Below are positions 1-11,253 of a DNA stretch of 64,000 nucleotides, one piece after another. Under the pieces are notes generated by a model. It made no database searches. It worked only from the letters and a program-made list of their open reading frames with translations, and was not told where the DNA came from. Made by a program: the position numbers and the translations under genes. Origin of the DNA: Paratinospora sagittata (lineage: Eukaryota > Streptophyta > Magnoliopsida > Ranunculales > Menispermaceae); NCBI GenBank assembly GCA_035771175.1, contig CM069598.1:18824438-18888437 (forward strand), in the 5' to 3' direction. Numbering within the stretch: the first letter of the stretch is position 1; every line of letters begins with the position of its first letter.

Positions 1-77
1 ACATCATCTTTTGTTGCCTAGCTAATTGCTCAGAGCTACAGCTTCATTTCATCAAATTAATTATAGTGTACTGGAAC

Positions 78-2785
78 ATGATGATGATGAAGTCCTTTTC
101 TCTTCCCTTTCTCCTACTTTTGGTTCTTCATCAGTTTGTAAATTTGTCAGCCCAGCATTCACACATGGCTTCTCGACGAAACTTCCTCTCCATCGATTAT
201 TATCACAAGACTTGCCCTCAACTTGAAGGAATTATTCACAGCAAGATTTCTTCTTTGATTAAGGCGGATTACACCATGGCTGCAAGTCTCATCAGATTGC
301 ACTTCCACGACTGCGCCGTTCGGGTATGTTATTATCTTATCTAAAGGAGCAGTGCTACATTGACATTTTTAGTAGATATTATTATAGTATATCACTTTCA
401 ATAAACTATTAAATTATTTTGAATCATGTATGAATATGTGATTCAAAATAATCTAATGTACCCATTGATGAAATTATTTTTACAAATGTTCTATTTTCAC
501 ATTTTCCTATTAAAAATGTTTCTACATAGAGCACACCTTCTAAATATCATATCATTTGACATAAGACATCTATTTCTACATAATAGAGAAAAAAAAAAAA
601 AAACCCACACCTCAATGAACACGTCGTGGCTAAATCTACAAATGTTCACAATGTTAAGTTTAGGTACGGAGTTGTACTTCAAAAGACCTCGATACTAATA
701 AGGATAAATCTAAACGTGTGATGAACTCTGATGTCTATAATTATCTTTTCATATATTATATATATATATATATAGACACGGACATCTATTTGTTATATAT
801 ATAATTAATATCTCTCTATTATATTATATTATAGGGATGTGATGCTTCAGTTCTATTGAATCATGGTGGGAGTGAAAGGAGTGCAGCTGCAAGCAAGACA
901 TTGAGAGGGTTTGATGTGATCCGAGAGATAAAAGCAGAAGTAGAGAAGAAATGCCCAAACACTGTATCATGTGCAGACATTCTCACAGCAGCTGCAAGAG
1001 ACGCCACAATTCAGATTGGAGGGCCTTTCTGGGAGGTCCCTTTTGGTAGGAAAGATGGTCGAATTTCAATTGCCAAAGAAGTTGATGAAAATGTTCCAAT
1101 GGGTCGTGAAAATGTTACTGCTCTTGTTGAGTTTTGCCAATCCAGAGGCATGAATCTGCTGGACTTGGTCATCCTCTCAGGTCATTCAATAAAATTACTC
1201 TTCTTAAATTAATTAATCCTAGCTCTGTCATCAATTAATTCCAAACAGTAGAATTATTTTCAAAAAGTATATAGTCTTCTTTTATTGACAATTATGTGAA
1301 AAATTTATGCTACATTTGGTTTGGGATTCACAACTAAGATCCAATTTTAAAATGAAAATTCAAATTTTTTTTTTGTATGGTGTTTGAAAATTAAATTATT
1401 TTCTAAATAAAAATTTAAAAACTATTTATTGGACCAATTCTATATATTTTTTGGATTTTAGAAAACTGTACTAAGGTTTCCGGAGAGAGTAGTTTTCTAG
1501 AGAAACATGCATGTTGATGATATACATTGTTAGACCTTTTTCTGATAGCTATAGTTTTTAGGTGGAGTGATTTCTAACATGATATTAGAGTCTTGATTTT
1601 GCAGGTGGTTAAGGAGAAGTGTTGATAATAGCTTGATATACATTGTTGGACCCTTATTTTACAGCTATAACTTTTAGATTGAGTGATTTTTAACAAAACA
1701 GTCGTCTCTCGAACAAAAAATATAAAAAAAAATAATTTCTCAAACAAATTCTAAAAATATATATATATATATAAATAATTTCTCAAACAAATTCTAACGA
1801 GAGAATGTTATTCATAGTTGTTTGATATACATGAAAAGAAAAATACATGCCTACATAGTGTAAAAAAATAAATAAATAAAAAGAGGTTTCGTTGACAATG
1901 AATATAAATGTGATTGATTATTTATACTGATAATTTTTTCACAGTAATACTAACTATTTTACGATTCAAATATAATTTTTTATATTTGAAAATTTTAAAA
2001 CATAAGAAACACGTTTTAATTGATGAATATGAAAATAATTTTTCAGTTTTTTAAATTAAGAAATAGGTTGTTTTTTTTTAAAAAAAAACAATTTATTTTT
2101 AAATTTTTCTATTTTTAGATTTAATCATTCTTATTGAATTATGAATCAAATACAACTTAAATTTTCTCACCACTTTATATAAGAGAATTTGGATAAAAAT
2201 ATATGTGGGGTTCAAAAAAAGTTTCTCTATGACTATTTTTTTTTTTTGAAGAATCTATGACAATATTGACACACACTATTTATTTATTTTCTTTTTAATA
2301 TATATATATATATATATATTTTAATCTAACGATGGAACCATTTGCTTATTGCTTACTTATTTGTTTCCCTTGTTTTCCAATCAGGAGCTCACACCATTGG
2401 AAGGAGCTCGTGCGGTTCGGTTCAACACAGGCTCTACAACTTCAATGGAACTAGAAAGGCTGATCCCTCCCTTAATCCAAGATACTTGAATTTCTTGAAG
2501 AGAAAGTGCAGATGGGCTTCTGAACTTGTGGAGCTAGACGCTACCACACCTAGAAAATTTGATGCAATGTACTATGTAAATCTGGAGAAGAAGATGGGTC
2601 TGCTTTCTACGGATCAAATCCTCATCACGGATTCAAGAACACAGCCTCTTGTCTCAGCTCTGGCTAGCCAGCCTTCTCTTTTCTTTCAGCAATTTGCTGT
2701 GTCAATGGTGAAGCTTGGAAACACCCAAGTTCTTACAGGAAAGCATGAAGGAGAGATTCGGAGAAACTGCAATTTTGTCAACTAA
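78..2785 (+). CDS. Class III secretory peroxidase, peroxidase 7-like, three exons
   Basis: Exons are 78-323, 835-1180 and 2385-2785, giving 330 residues. All junctions are GT-AG and keep the frame (phase 0, then phase 1). The start is the first of four ATGs in a row, followed by a hydrophobic leader typical of a secreted protein. Visible family features: distal RLHFHDC (catalytic Arg and His), GCDAS calcium loop, NTVSCADI, proximal-haem SGAHTIG with the axial His, and the eight Cys expected for four disulfides plus one extra Cys. These enzymes oxidise phenolics with H2O2 in the cell wall or vacuole. SERSAAASKTLRGF and CRWASE resemble the peroxidase 7 group as I remember it. Odd points: the Asn usual about six residues after the distal-loop Glu is Ser, and the usual FDNxYY reads FDAMYY. 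No lesion is seen, so it is probably functional. The substrate cannot be predicted. Confidence 0.95.
324..834 (+). other. Peroxidase intron 1
   Basis: Intron 1 runs from GTATGT to a TA-rich tract ending ATAG, immediately before the GCDAS codons. It is 511 bp long and AT-rich, with a run of TA dinucleotides near 755-775. I see no gene inside it. Confidence 0.9.
1181..2384 (+). other. Peroxidase intron 2
   Basis: This 1,204-bp intron splits the Gly codon of the proximal SGAHT motif (phase 1), the position where many class III peroxidase genes have their last intron. It is AT-rich, with a TA-repeat run around 2298-2319. The intron that many family members carry between these two is absent. I see no mobile element with clear ends inside it. 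Confidence 0.88.
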
Positions 2786-3689
2786 GTAAGGGTGAATCAT
2801 GATTCATGATTCTTCATACGCCCATGCATTTGTGTTTTATATATAATTATTATCATTTGTTGCTATACTTTTTTTTTTTATCAAATTAATTTGCCTTTTT
2901 TGGGCCTTTCTAATTGCATGAAATAATTCAATAATGTTGCCATTGCAATGTTGGAATTGTGAGTTTGAATTGATATACTATGTAATTGACTAGTGGTATA
3001 TTGACATTTTTATCTGACAAACATCACCTTCAATACACTATTAAATTGTCTAGCATATTTAAGTGCATGATTTAATACAACTTAATAGTAGATTAATGAA
3101 AATGTTTCTATCTATGTCCACTAGAAATTTCATTTTAGCATTTTTCAATGTAATATTATTTTTCCATTTTTCCTGGTCTATTAATAATAGAAATGATTCT
3201 TTTGATATATATAATATCCAAACTCCCGATAGTTTTAGTCATTTTGACCTCTGCCAACTGCAACTATAATTTGTCCTTGGTCCAAGTTAAAAATAAATTA
3301 ATAAACAATATATTAGTTAGAAGATGATACTAAAAACATGAAAAGATTACATATATTGTGAGCTATGGAGTTTTAATGATCTAATAGTGCAGAGACATTC
3401 GTTTCAAAGGGCCTTAGTATATATACATTTGATTCGAAGTGTCCGATTGTTTTCTCAAATATGATATTAAAATTTGAGCAACTGAAAATTAGGCTCAAAA
3501 GTCTTTCAAACCAAGCATATAATAGGTGTTGTGCATCTACACTAAAAAAGCTCAAAAACTTCTCAATTATAACTGCTTTTTATAATTGCGAAAAAAGTAG
3601 AGTTCGACAGATGCCATACGGGGGCTTTTCTCCTATCTCTCTTAGTATCGAGATTTTTGTCTTCTCTAAGTAGAAGAGGGGGGGGGGGG
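2786..3689. other. Intergenic DNA downstream of the peroxidase, with a G tract
   Basis: About 900 bp of AT-rich sequence without a supportable gene. It holds the peroxidase 3' untranslated region and, at its right edge, an uninterrupted run of 16 G (3678-3693) after AAGA. That run is very unusual in such AT-rich DNA. Confidence 0.6.
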
Positions 3690-3942
3690 GGGGTCAAGAA
3701 ACAGAGTTTGAAACAAGAATGAGAAAGGAGAAACTCAGAAAAGAAGAAGATCAAAACTTTTCAGAAAACAAAAAGCTCAAGAAATATTTCATTAGCTGAT
3801 CAATAGTTTATATACACTGGGTTGATACAATCATAATCGTCCAGATGTAACAAAATACATCATGACCATTGGATCTTTAACTAACTAACCCTTCTAACAA
3901 TACAACTTAGAAAACAGAACCTCTAGACATATATTCCTAACA
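3690..3942 (-). repeat. Possible Copia-type LTR fragment
   Basis: Read on minus, the segment starts TGTTAGGAATATA at 3942, a start typical of plant Copia LTRs. It continues with no open frame through a T/C-rich stretch to the G tract. I could not find a matching target-site duplication or a convincing CA end, so this may be a truncated solo LTR or only a resemblance. Confidence 0.35.
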
Positions 3943-3950
3943 GAAGGCCT

Positions 3951-4398
3951 TTAGAATTCTTTCACCATCATTAAAGAGGAAGCTGAGGTTATGAAGTTGT
4001 AGGAAGAGAAGTCAAAAGAAGTAGCAGCCGACCTAAAACTATGCTTGTATTCCAAGGTGATTTCTTCTAAAGCCTTCAATAGAGAAACATTTAAAAGAAC
4101 AATGCAACAAATATAGATGCTTAGCAAAAAGCTCTCGTTTACTAAGGTGGGGTGCGACCTTTTCTTAGTGCAGTCCAACCATGTTGTCGACAAGAAAAGG
4201 GTAATTGAAAATGAACCATGGCCTTTCGATAATGTAGTAGTGGCCTTGGTAGAGGTTGATGCTGTGGAAGATCCATGTGAAGTGGAAATGATCAAGAAAA
4301 CCAAATTTTGGGTGCATGTGTCTAACTTGTCGCTTATTAGTATAATTAAAGAAGTTGGAACAATCATGAACTCCCTAGGTAAGTTCATCGAGATGGTG
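3951..4398 (+). pseudogene. LINE ORF1 piece 1: DUF4283 domain
   Basis: The translation shows the pattern of the DUF4283 domain found in plant LINE ORF1 proteins: SKVISSKAFNRETFKRTM, then ENEPWPFDNVVVALVEV, then KFWVHVSNL. ORF1 proteins bind LINE RNA. Stops interrupt the frame near its start. The piece ends at the TGGTG duplication of the Tekay insertion and continues at 7121. Confidence 0.75.
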
Positions 4399-4800
4399 TG
4401 TCACACCCTGGGTTGCACAGGGTGCCTCCTACCCAGATGTGGGCGCACCCCCTCGAGGCGAACGCCTAGCCATAGTACCACATAATATTGTCATATCGCC
4501 ATGTAGCAACCCAACCGCAGCTGGTTTACATCGAAACGATTATTTGTCTGCCACTATTCATGAATAGTGCAGGGCCTCCCTAGGAATCGAACTCGTAACC
4601 TCCCTTAAGGAGTTAGATTTCGCATTCCTAGTAACCACGACAATAGTGGAAGACAAATAATCGTTTCGATGTAGACCAGCTGCGGTTGGGTTGTTACATG
4701 GCGATATGAAAATATTATGTGGTAGTATGGCTAGGCGTTCGCCCCGAGGGGGTGCGCCCACACCTGGGTAGGGGGCACGCTGTGCAACCCAGTGTGTGAC
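4399..4800. repeat. Palindromic module forming the 3' end of the Tekay LTR
   Basis: Two arms of about 135-140 bp face each other: 4399 onward (TGTCACACCCTGGGTTGCAC...) and its reverse complement ending near 4800. The arms contain CACATAATATTGTC and its complement. The roughly 130-bp centre contains GGAATCGAACTC, the reverse complement of an RNA polymerase III B-box-like GAGTTCGATTCC. Related modules occur at 16940-17185 and 31108-31387. Confidence 0.82.
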
Positions 4801-4861
4801 AAAAAGGCCTTATGTATACATAAGGCATTTTTGTCACACCCTGGGTTGCACTGCGTGCCCC
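4772..4861. repeat. 90-bp near-perfect palindrome, copy 1
   Basis: The centre is between 4816 and 4817 in ATGTATACAT. The arms run outward as AAGGC, AAAAA/TTTTT, TGTGACA-like sequence, TGGGTTGCAC and finally GCGTGCCCC. The palindrome has almost no mismatches and no spacer. It sits inside the Tekay 3' LTR, directly before the 5' 190 bp of that LTR. Confidence 0.88.
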
Positions 4862-5093
4862 ATTATAATTTAATTTAACATGACCCATATACAATTTATG
4901 ATACACATATTTATATACATTATCAAGCATCAACTATACAAACATTAAACAACCATCAAACAAACACCAAACATAACAAGGCAACGCATAGAGTTTGGGC
5001 AAAGTGCAATTGGGTTATGGGCTAGATGAAATAATTTTCGGGGCGTCACATCACACCCACCTTAGAATGAACTTCGTCCTCGAAGTTTTAAGG

Positions 5094-6833
5094 TTAAGAA
5101 ATGCCTAAGCCCATGAACTCGGCAAAGTGCTCCATCATGTAGTCCTCACGCTCCCAAGTAACCTGCTCCTCGCCATGGAACTGCCATCTCACCTTAACCA
5201 TCGGAATCTCGCGGTTACGTAACCTCTGGACCTTCCGGTCAAGTATCTGAATAGGTTCCTCATCATAAGTCCCATCCTGCCTCAGTTCAATGTTCCTCCA
5301 GTCCAAGACGTGATCAAAATCACTCTTGTACACTCTCAACATTGACACATGAAAGACATTGTGGACTGCTGCTAACTGAGGTGGCAAGGCTAATCGGTAA
5401 GCGACGGGGCCAATTCGTTCTTAAAACCTCGAACGGCCCAATAAATCTCGGAGCGAGCTTGCCTTTTATCCCAAATCTAGTTTGGCCCTTCTGAGATGAG
5501 ACCTTTAATAAAACTTGGTCACCCACCTCGAACTCTACGGTCTTCCACTTGGCATCAGTGTAACTCTTCTGCCTGTCTTGGGCTACTTTCATATTATGCT
5601 TGATCCTCTTAATCTTCTCTGTGTGTTCTTGTACAAACTCTGGTCCCATCCCCGCAACATCCCCTACCTCTGTCCAACAGATCGGAGATCTATAGGGTAG
5701 ACCATACAATGCCTCAAAAGGAGCCATGCCAATACTGGACTGATAACTGTTGTTGTACGCGAACTCACACAGATGTATGTACTCCTCCCAGTTACCACTG
5801 GACTTAAGGACACAAGCTCGAAGCATATCCTCTAAAATCGATATCAACCTCTCAGACTGGCCATCCGTCTGGGGCTGAAAAGCGGTACTGAGATCTACTC
5901 TAGTGCCGAGCTGCCTCCGCAACCCCTGCCAGAATACCGATGTAAACCTCGGATCCCTATCTGACACAATCGAAACTGGCACTCCATGTAATCTGACTAT
6001 CTCCCGCATATAGAGTCTGCTCAGCTTGTCCATAGAATCCCTAGTGTTCACCGGTAGAAAGTGAGCGGACTTGGTCAAGCGATCAATAATAACCCAAACA
6101 ACATTATATCTCCTTGGGGTGTTGGGTAATCCCACAACAAAGTCCATAGTGACGTGCTCCCATTTCCACTCAGGAATGGCAAGCGGTTGCATCTGCCCTC
6201 CAGGCCTCTGATGCTCAGCTTTGACTCTTTGACAGATCTCACACCTCTGAATGAACTGAGCTATCTCTCTCTTCATGTCGGGCCACCAATACATTCTTTT
6301 CATATCATGATACATCTTGGTTCCGCCAGGATGAATAGCATAATGAGATCTGTGAGCCTCTTGGAGAACACTCTGTCTAAGTCGTGGATCTGCAGGAACC
6401 CATAAACGTCCCCTAAATCTCAAGGCACCATCAGATGACAAGTGCCAATCAGTAAAATCACTGCTCTCAGCCCAAGACTTGTACATCCCATAATCAACAT
6501 CAAGTCTCTGTTGGTCAATTACCTCCTGGACTTGTGTAGGTTGAGCTCTCATTTGAGCACATATCACAATCTGATCTGAAGGGGTAGCACATATACTCAT
6601 AACCGTAGCCGCCTCAAGTAGTCTCCACTCATGAGACATCTGACGTGCTACCATAACTGTCTCTACCCGCTTCCTGTTCAACGCATCAGCCACTACATTG
6701 GCTTTACCTGGGTGGTATTCCAATGTAAAATCATAGTCTTTGAGGAGCTCTAACCACCTTCTCTGCCTCATGTTCAATTCCTTCTGAGAGAACAAGTACT
6801 TGAGGCTCTTATAGTCAGAATACAAAGTGAATC
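5094..6833 (-). pseudogene. Truncated Tekay pol: RNase H end, integrase, chromodomain-like tail
   Basis: The frame begins inside RNase H ([11 protein letters not shown], then [13 protein letters not shown]). It continues with the integrase zinc-binding region ([11 protein letters not shown]...CEICQRVK) and the integrase core: MDFVVGLP with the first catalytic Asp, SDRDPRF with the second, and TDGQSERLI with the Glu. A frameshift near 5400 separates this from the last part (5387-5094), which holds [12 protein letters not shown] and a chromodomain-like end around VKVRWQFHGEEQVTWERE. Protease and reverse transcriptase are deleted. Integrase inserts retrotransposon DNA, and the chromodomain directs chromovirus insertion towards certain chromatin. 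This copy is not functional. Confidence 0.9.
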
Positions 6834-6837
6834 TCTA

Positions 6838-6925
6838 GGGCACGCTGTGCAACCCAGAGTGGGACAAAAAGGCTTTATGTATACATAAGGCCTTTTTGTC
6901 GCACCCTGGGTTGCACAGCGTGCCC
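6838..6925. repeat. 88-bp near-perfect palindrome, copy 2, at a deletion junction
   Basis: This is the counterpart of the 4772-4861 palindrome in the 5' LTR, centred between 6881 and 6882. Its outer edge (GGGCACGC at 6838) is exactly where the deletion that removed the 5' half of the Tekay element begins: the next bases already belong to RNase H. Confidence 0.88.
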
Positions 6926-7120
6926 CATTATAATTTAATTTAACATGACCCATATACAATTTACGATACACATATTTATATACATTATCAAGCATCAACT
7001 ATACAAACATTAAACAACCATCAAACAAACACCAAACATAACAAGGCAACGCATAGAGTTTGGGCAAAGTGCAATTGGGTTATGGGCTAGATGAAATAAT
7101 TTCCGGGGCGTCACATGGTG

Positions 7121-7753
7121 AATAATCAACATGGGAAGCATTGGGCAAATCACTTTAGATTTGTGTCTCGATGGACATAACTAAGCCACTGAGAAGAGAA
7201 GTGCAAATGAGGCTCTAGAGTTTGGAGAAATCTATCTGGGTTAACATTAAGTATGAGCGGCTTTCAGATTTTTATTATGATTGTGGTAGGCTTAATCAAT
7301 ACAGAAAGAAGTTGTGATATGATTGATATAAATGAATGTTGTAAATAAACGGAGGACTTTTCATCCACTAGTTAAGAATGGTTGTCAATTCAGGGGAATG
7401 AAAAACTAATTAAGACACGAAAAGAAGAGGTGGGAAGCAATTTGAATTCTTAGTCAGTAGAGACAAAAGTGATGTGTGGTCACCAGAAAAGTGCTAAGAT
7501 GAAAACTTATGGTTTGAGGTGACCATCGTATCTATCAGTGCCAATCCAAGCGAGATTTTTGGAGCAAGTCAAGAAGGCTCAATTGTCATGATGGAAGGAT
7601 AGAGGAGTTGACAATACGTAAAATCCTTACAAAAGATTTGAAGTGTCCATAACAAGTCTCTAATTGAGGTGATGGTAACAAATGAGAGTCCCAGTTAAAA
7701 TGAAGACTGTTGGAAAACACCTGGTGGAAATTGGGAAGCATGATCATGGGTTA
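7121..7753 (+). pseudogene. LINE ORF1 piece 2 with zinc-knuckle remnant
   Basis: Around 7240-7320 the translation reads YERLSDFYYDCGRLNQ, the degenerate form of the zinc-knuckle region that follows DUF4283 in plant LINE ORF1. Some knuckle Cys are lost. The rest of the piece has no intact frame. It ends at the TTTCT duplication of the next solo LTR. Confidence 0.65.
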
Positions 7754-7758
7754 TTTCT

Positions 7759-10746
7759 TGTGAAGTCCCGAAAATTATTTCATCTAGCCCATAACCCAAT
7801 TGCATTTTGCCCAAACTCTATGTGTTGCCTTGATATGTTTGGTGTTTGTTTGATGGTTGTTTAATGTTTGTATAGTTGATGCTTGATAATGTATATAAAT
7901 ATGTGTATCATAAATTGTATATGGGTCATGTTAAATTAAAGTATACTACATATGTTATTATTTATGCATGGGCCCATTAAACCATGAATTGATATGGGTT
8001 AGGATTGATTGAATAAAAGGATAAATGAGAATGAAAATTTGGTGTATTAAATGGATTGAACATTTAAAATACATGGAAGCATGAGATTGGTTAAAATACA
8101 TGTGGTTGGTATGGGTAGTATGAGACCAACACATGTGAAGGTTGGTGCATGAAAGTGGACAAGTGTCCCATGCCCACTTCTCTAATCCAAGAATGTGCTA
8201 GAAAGTGAGGTGAGTGGAGGAGGGAATCAAGGAAGTGCTAGAAAGAGAGGTGAGTGGAGAGAAAGGAAAAAAATAAAAGAAAAGAAGAGAAAGGAAAGAA
8301 GAAGAGAAAGGAAAGAAGAAGAGAAAGAAGAAGAGAAAGGAAAGAAGAAGAGAAAGAAGAAGAGAAAGGAAAGAAGAAGATATCTGCGACATTTTCATCA
8401 AAGAGCTGGATCTTTGGGATAAATGGTCAGATTGAGCTCAACATTTGTCAGCAAGTTCGTAGCTTCTGGTTATTCATTCTGGTCGGTGGAGATCTTGATT
8501 AGAGGTTTCGTCTAAGAGATCTAACCTCTCAAACAAGGCTGGTCGGAAAGTCTGGATTTCTCGCACCGTTTCGCTCAAACTTATAGATCTCCTTAATCTA
8601 CCGTTGGATGGATATAAAATTTGGGTAAGTAGTGTAAAACTGTTATTTCTGCATTCTGAACAGTGGAGATCTCGATTAGAGGTGTTTTCTGAGAGATCTA
8701 ACCTCTGAAACAAAGCTGGTCGGAAAGTCTGGATTTCTCGTACCATTTCGTTCAAACTTGTAGATCTCCTCAATCTACCGTTTGATAGATATCAAATTTG
8801 GGTATGTAGTTTATAACTGATACTTATGTATTATGAACGGTTGAGATGTTTATTCGTTTAGTATTTTGTGTGATATAGTCATCTGAGTTTGAGTATTTGC
8901 TGTAGGAAAGGAGAAATTGTCTGATTAGAGACTTGTTCATCAAAGATACTTATCTTTTTGGTCCACCGTTGGATTGGGCTGATATTTGGAAAGAAGGTTT
9001 GTTTCTTCACATACTTCAATCTGTAGGTTGATTTTGTGATTACATATTTCTGTTGGTAGATTGATACATCTGAACAGAATACTAAATGAAGAATTGGTAG
9101 GGTTGCTTGTATTAGACCTAAATTGAGAATATGAACTTAGACCTTTCCAAATAGCTTGCATATCAACTATGTTGACCTAGTTGTCATTGTTGATGAAACC
9201 ATGATGCAAAATCAGTGATATACATGGCTGAACATGGTGACCTAGTGTAAATCGGCAATATGGCCTAAGTATGGAAAATTTCATATTTTAGGGATTTTGT
9301 TGCTTTTGGCCTAAAATCATTGAATTGATGCAACTTATGTTTAATTAAGCATGATTAGAGTTGATTATGCTACTGGTTTGGTGGTTGTGACCATATCATA
9401 GGTTAGGCCTACTTATGATCAAGTGACCCAATTTGGGCATGTTTATGCCTAAGGAATTGAAAATCAGTATTTTTGATTAATAGAATGGTTTATGTATGAG
9501 AACTATGCATTAGAGGCCTAAGTCATGTGATTTGAGTTGAATGATGGGATTAGATGGGATTTAGGCCTATTGTTTATATGTGGGCTGATTTAGGGTTGAT
9601 GTGTAATGTCTATGTGATTGAACATAGAAATTGATGTATGGTAGGATATTGATGTATGTTTCAGGATCTTGATTGGGTTGATTCGGTTTGGTGGTCGTGT
9701 GTGGCTAAATACTCTCGCGAGGCTTGGTTGTGAGTAGACTTCATATATGATTATATCTTTTATGTCATCATATCACTTATATATTGTATGTTGAAAGCAT
9801 GAATGTGTTCTAATGTTTTGAATGATGCATTGATTTGAGAAAACCTTATGACTTTGGTTGGGCCCATCTATCTGGCTAATAGGGGGACTTAACCTTGTCA
9901 TAGGAGGGTTTTAGGAAAGGAAGAGATTGGGGTCAACGGTACGGTGAAATAGACGTGCACTAGTAACCCAAAATAAACATGATTGGGATCAACGGTACGG
10001 TGAAATAGACGTGCACTAGTAACCCAATGCATGTGGAATGTGGATCCAAATTGATAAGCTTTTACTTGCATCGAACTTATTATAAATGCTTGATATCTAT
10101 ATGTTATGAGCTTTTAATCATGCTACACATTGACATGCATACATGATATTTATTGATGAGTATTGATAGCATATTTGAATTCTATTCACTGGGCACCGTT
10201 GGCTCACCCTCATTTTCTTCTTTCAGGTCCTTCTGTCCCGAATAAGGGCAAAGGAGTAGTTATATCTTGAGGGCCTTGCCTGCGAGAGAATCCAAAGCCT
10301 CGATGTGAGTTGAGAAGCATTTTGATTGAACTGTGTTTTAAATTATGAAGTATTATATTTTGGATTATGTAATTATAATACTTACCACATTGTAGTATGG
10401 GTGAGTTGAGATTTGTTAGATAGACCATGTGGGCATATGACGGTTTTTATTTGTACCCACAATTTTGGACTTTATGTGTATGTCAATTTTAATGGACTGT
10501 AGGGATTATGATTTTATTTATGGATCATTTTTATGGACTATCTCTTGTCTTGGATGATTAATACGGTGGGTAATTCTATTTAGTACCTTTTGATATTATG
10601 TCGTTGTTTGAGATAAGGCTCGTAGGGTCTCAACCACCTCACGGGAGTTGAGGAGTGGTCGGAGATGCCTACGCCGGGCGTCCCGCCCCGGCATTCCACA
10701 TGCCACTCCCTGCGAGGTTGGTGGTCCGGGGTGCGGGGTTGCCACA
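7759..10746 (+). mobile_element. Solo LTR, Tekay LTR family A, copy 1 (2,988 bp, TSD TTTCT)
   Basis: It starts TGTGAAGTCCCGAAAATT, ends GGGGTTGCCACA, and is flanked by TTTCT at 7754-7758 and 10747-10751. The first 190 bp or so match the LTR start of the 4399-7115 element, so the family is a Tekay chromovirus. There is no coding region. The copy at 18486-21250 is the same sequence in opposite orientation. Features inside: a purine-only GAAAGAAGAA tract (about 8250-8380), a 177-bp tandem duplication (8475 to about 8840), and a duplicated segment of about 60 bp containing TCAACGGTACGGTG (9926-10025). Solo LTRs arise by recombination between the two LTRs of a full element. Confidence 0.92.
8475..8840 (+). 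repeat. 177-bp tandem duplication inside solo LTR A1
   Basis: The GTGGAGATCTYGATTAGAGG block recurs at 8486 and 8663, and a degenerate third start lies near 8840. Each unit contains CTGGTCGGAAAGTCTGGATT. The copy at 18486-21250 has only one unit, which accounts for most of the 223-bp length difference. Confidence 0.8.
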
Positions 10747-10751
10747 TTTCT

Positions 10752-11041
10752 AGTAGGCCAATAGCCTAATGACATTAATAGAATGCATATTATAGACGGT
10801 GGAGGTGAGAGACCCGTTGTTAGTAAGAGGCAAGATGGAATGGTTCTTGTGATGGGTTCCAAGTGGCATAAATTCCAGGCAACAACTAGCTAACCCAACT
10901 ATACGGGCATCATCAAAAGAGAGCTTATTCATGACCGTTTGAGTTTATCCTCTCACAATCTTAGGATGAGGGTTTTTCTCTACTTGGGCAAAAGGAGAAA
11001 AAGAAGCAGTATTCCACTAACGTTAAAGAGGCAAAGAACTT
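10752..11041 (+). pseudogene. LINE piece 3 (end of ORF1 and spacer)
   Basis: A short remnant between solo LTR A1 and the Copia element. No intact frame or clear domain is left. It is assigned to the LINE because its flanks are the TSDs of the two insertions and the endonuclease start follows in piece 4. It ends at CATTA, the Copia duplication. Confidence 0.6.
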
Positions 11042-11046
11042 CATTA

Positions 11047-11248
11047 TGTTGGCGTGAGCTGTAATTGTAAACAATCAAGAGAACTTTTAGGAATTTGGAA
11101 TCGGTAACATCCCGTAAATGAGGGTGGTTAGCGTTAGTTTAGGAAACATTTTAATATAGCAAAGATTTGTTTAGATTTTATTCTTTTCAAATGTATATAG
11201 CCTATGGAAATACATATGAGAAAATATGAAAAACAGAATGTTTTGACA
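11047..11248 (+). repeat. Copia 1 left LTR
   Basis: It starts TGTTGGCGTGAGC and ends TTTTGACA, 202 bp. Compared with the right LTR it differs at TTTGG/TTTGC, AAATGAG/AAATAAG and AAACATT/AAACGTT. It is followed directly by the primer-binding site at 11249. Confidence 0.95.
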
Positions 11249-11253
11249 TGGTA

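Larger units (their letters stand above)
4399..7115 (-). mobile_element. Ty3/gypsy Tekay-type chromovirus remnant with TSD TGGTG
   Basis: The whole composite is flanked by TGGTG at 4394-4398 and 7116-7120, so it inserted as one unit into the LINE. On minus, the 3' LTR is 5050-4399 (652 bp, TGTGACGCCCCG to GTGTGACA). The partial 5' LTR is 7115 to 6838. Between them lies the 3' half of pol. The primer-binding site, gag, protease and reverse transcriptase are missing, because a deletion joins the palindrome end of the 5' LTR to the RNase H region. A purine-rich tract, GGTGGGTGTGA, precedes the 3' LTR. The element cannot move by itself. Chromodomain-like residues at the end of pol and TGTGACGCCCCG LTR starts fit the Tekay clade. 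Confidence 0.88.

Noticed and set aside
8198..8422. Frames encoding Lys/Arg/Glu-rich or Ser/Phe/Leu-rich peptides
   Set aside because: They come from a purine-only GAAAGAAGAA tract inside a solo LTR.
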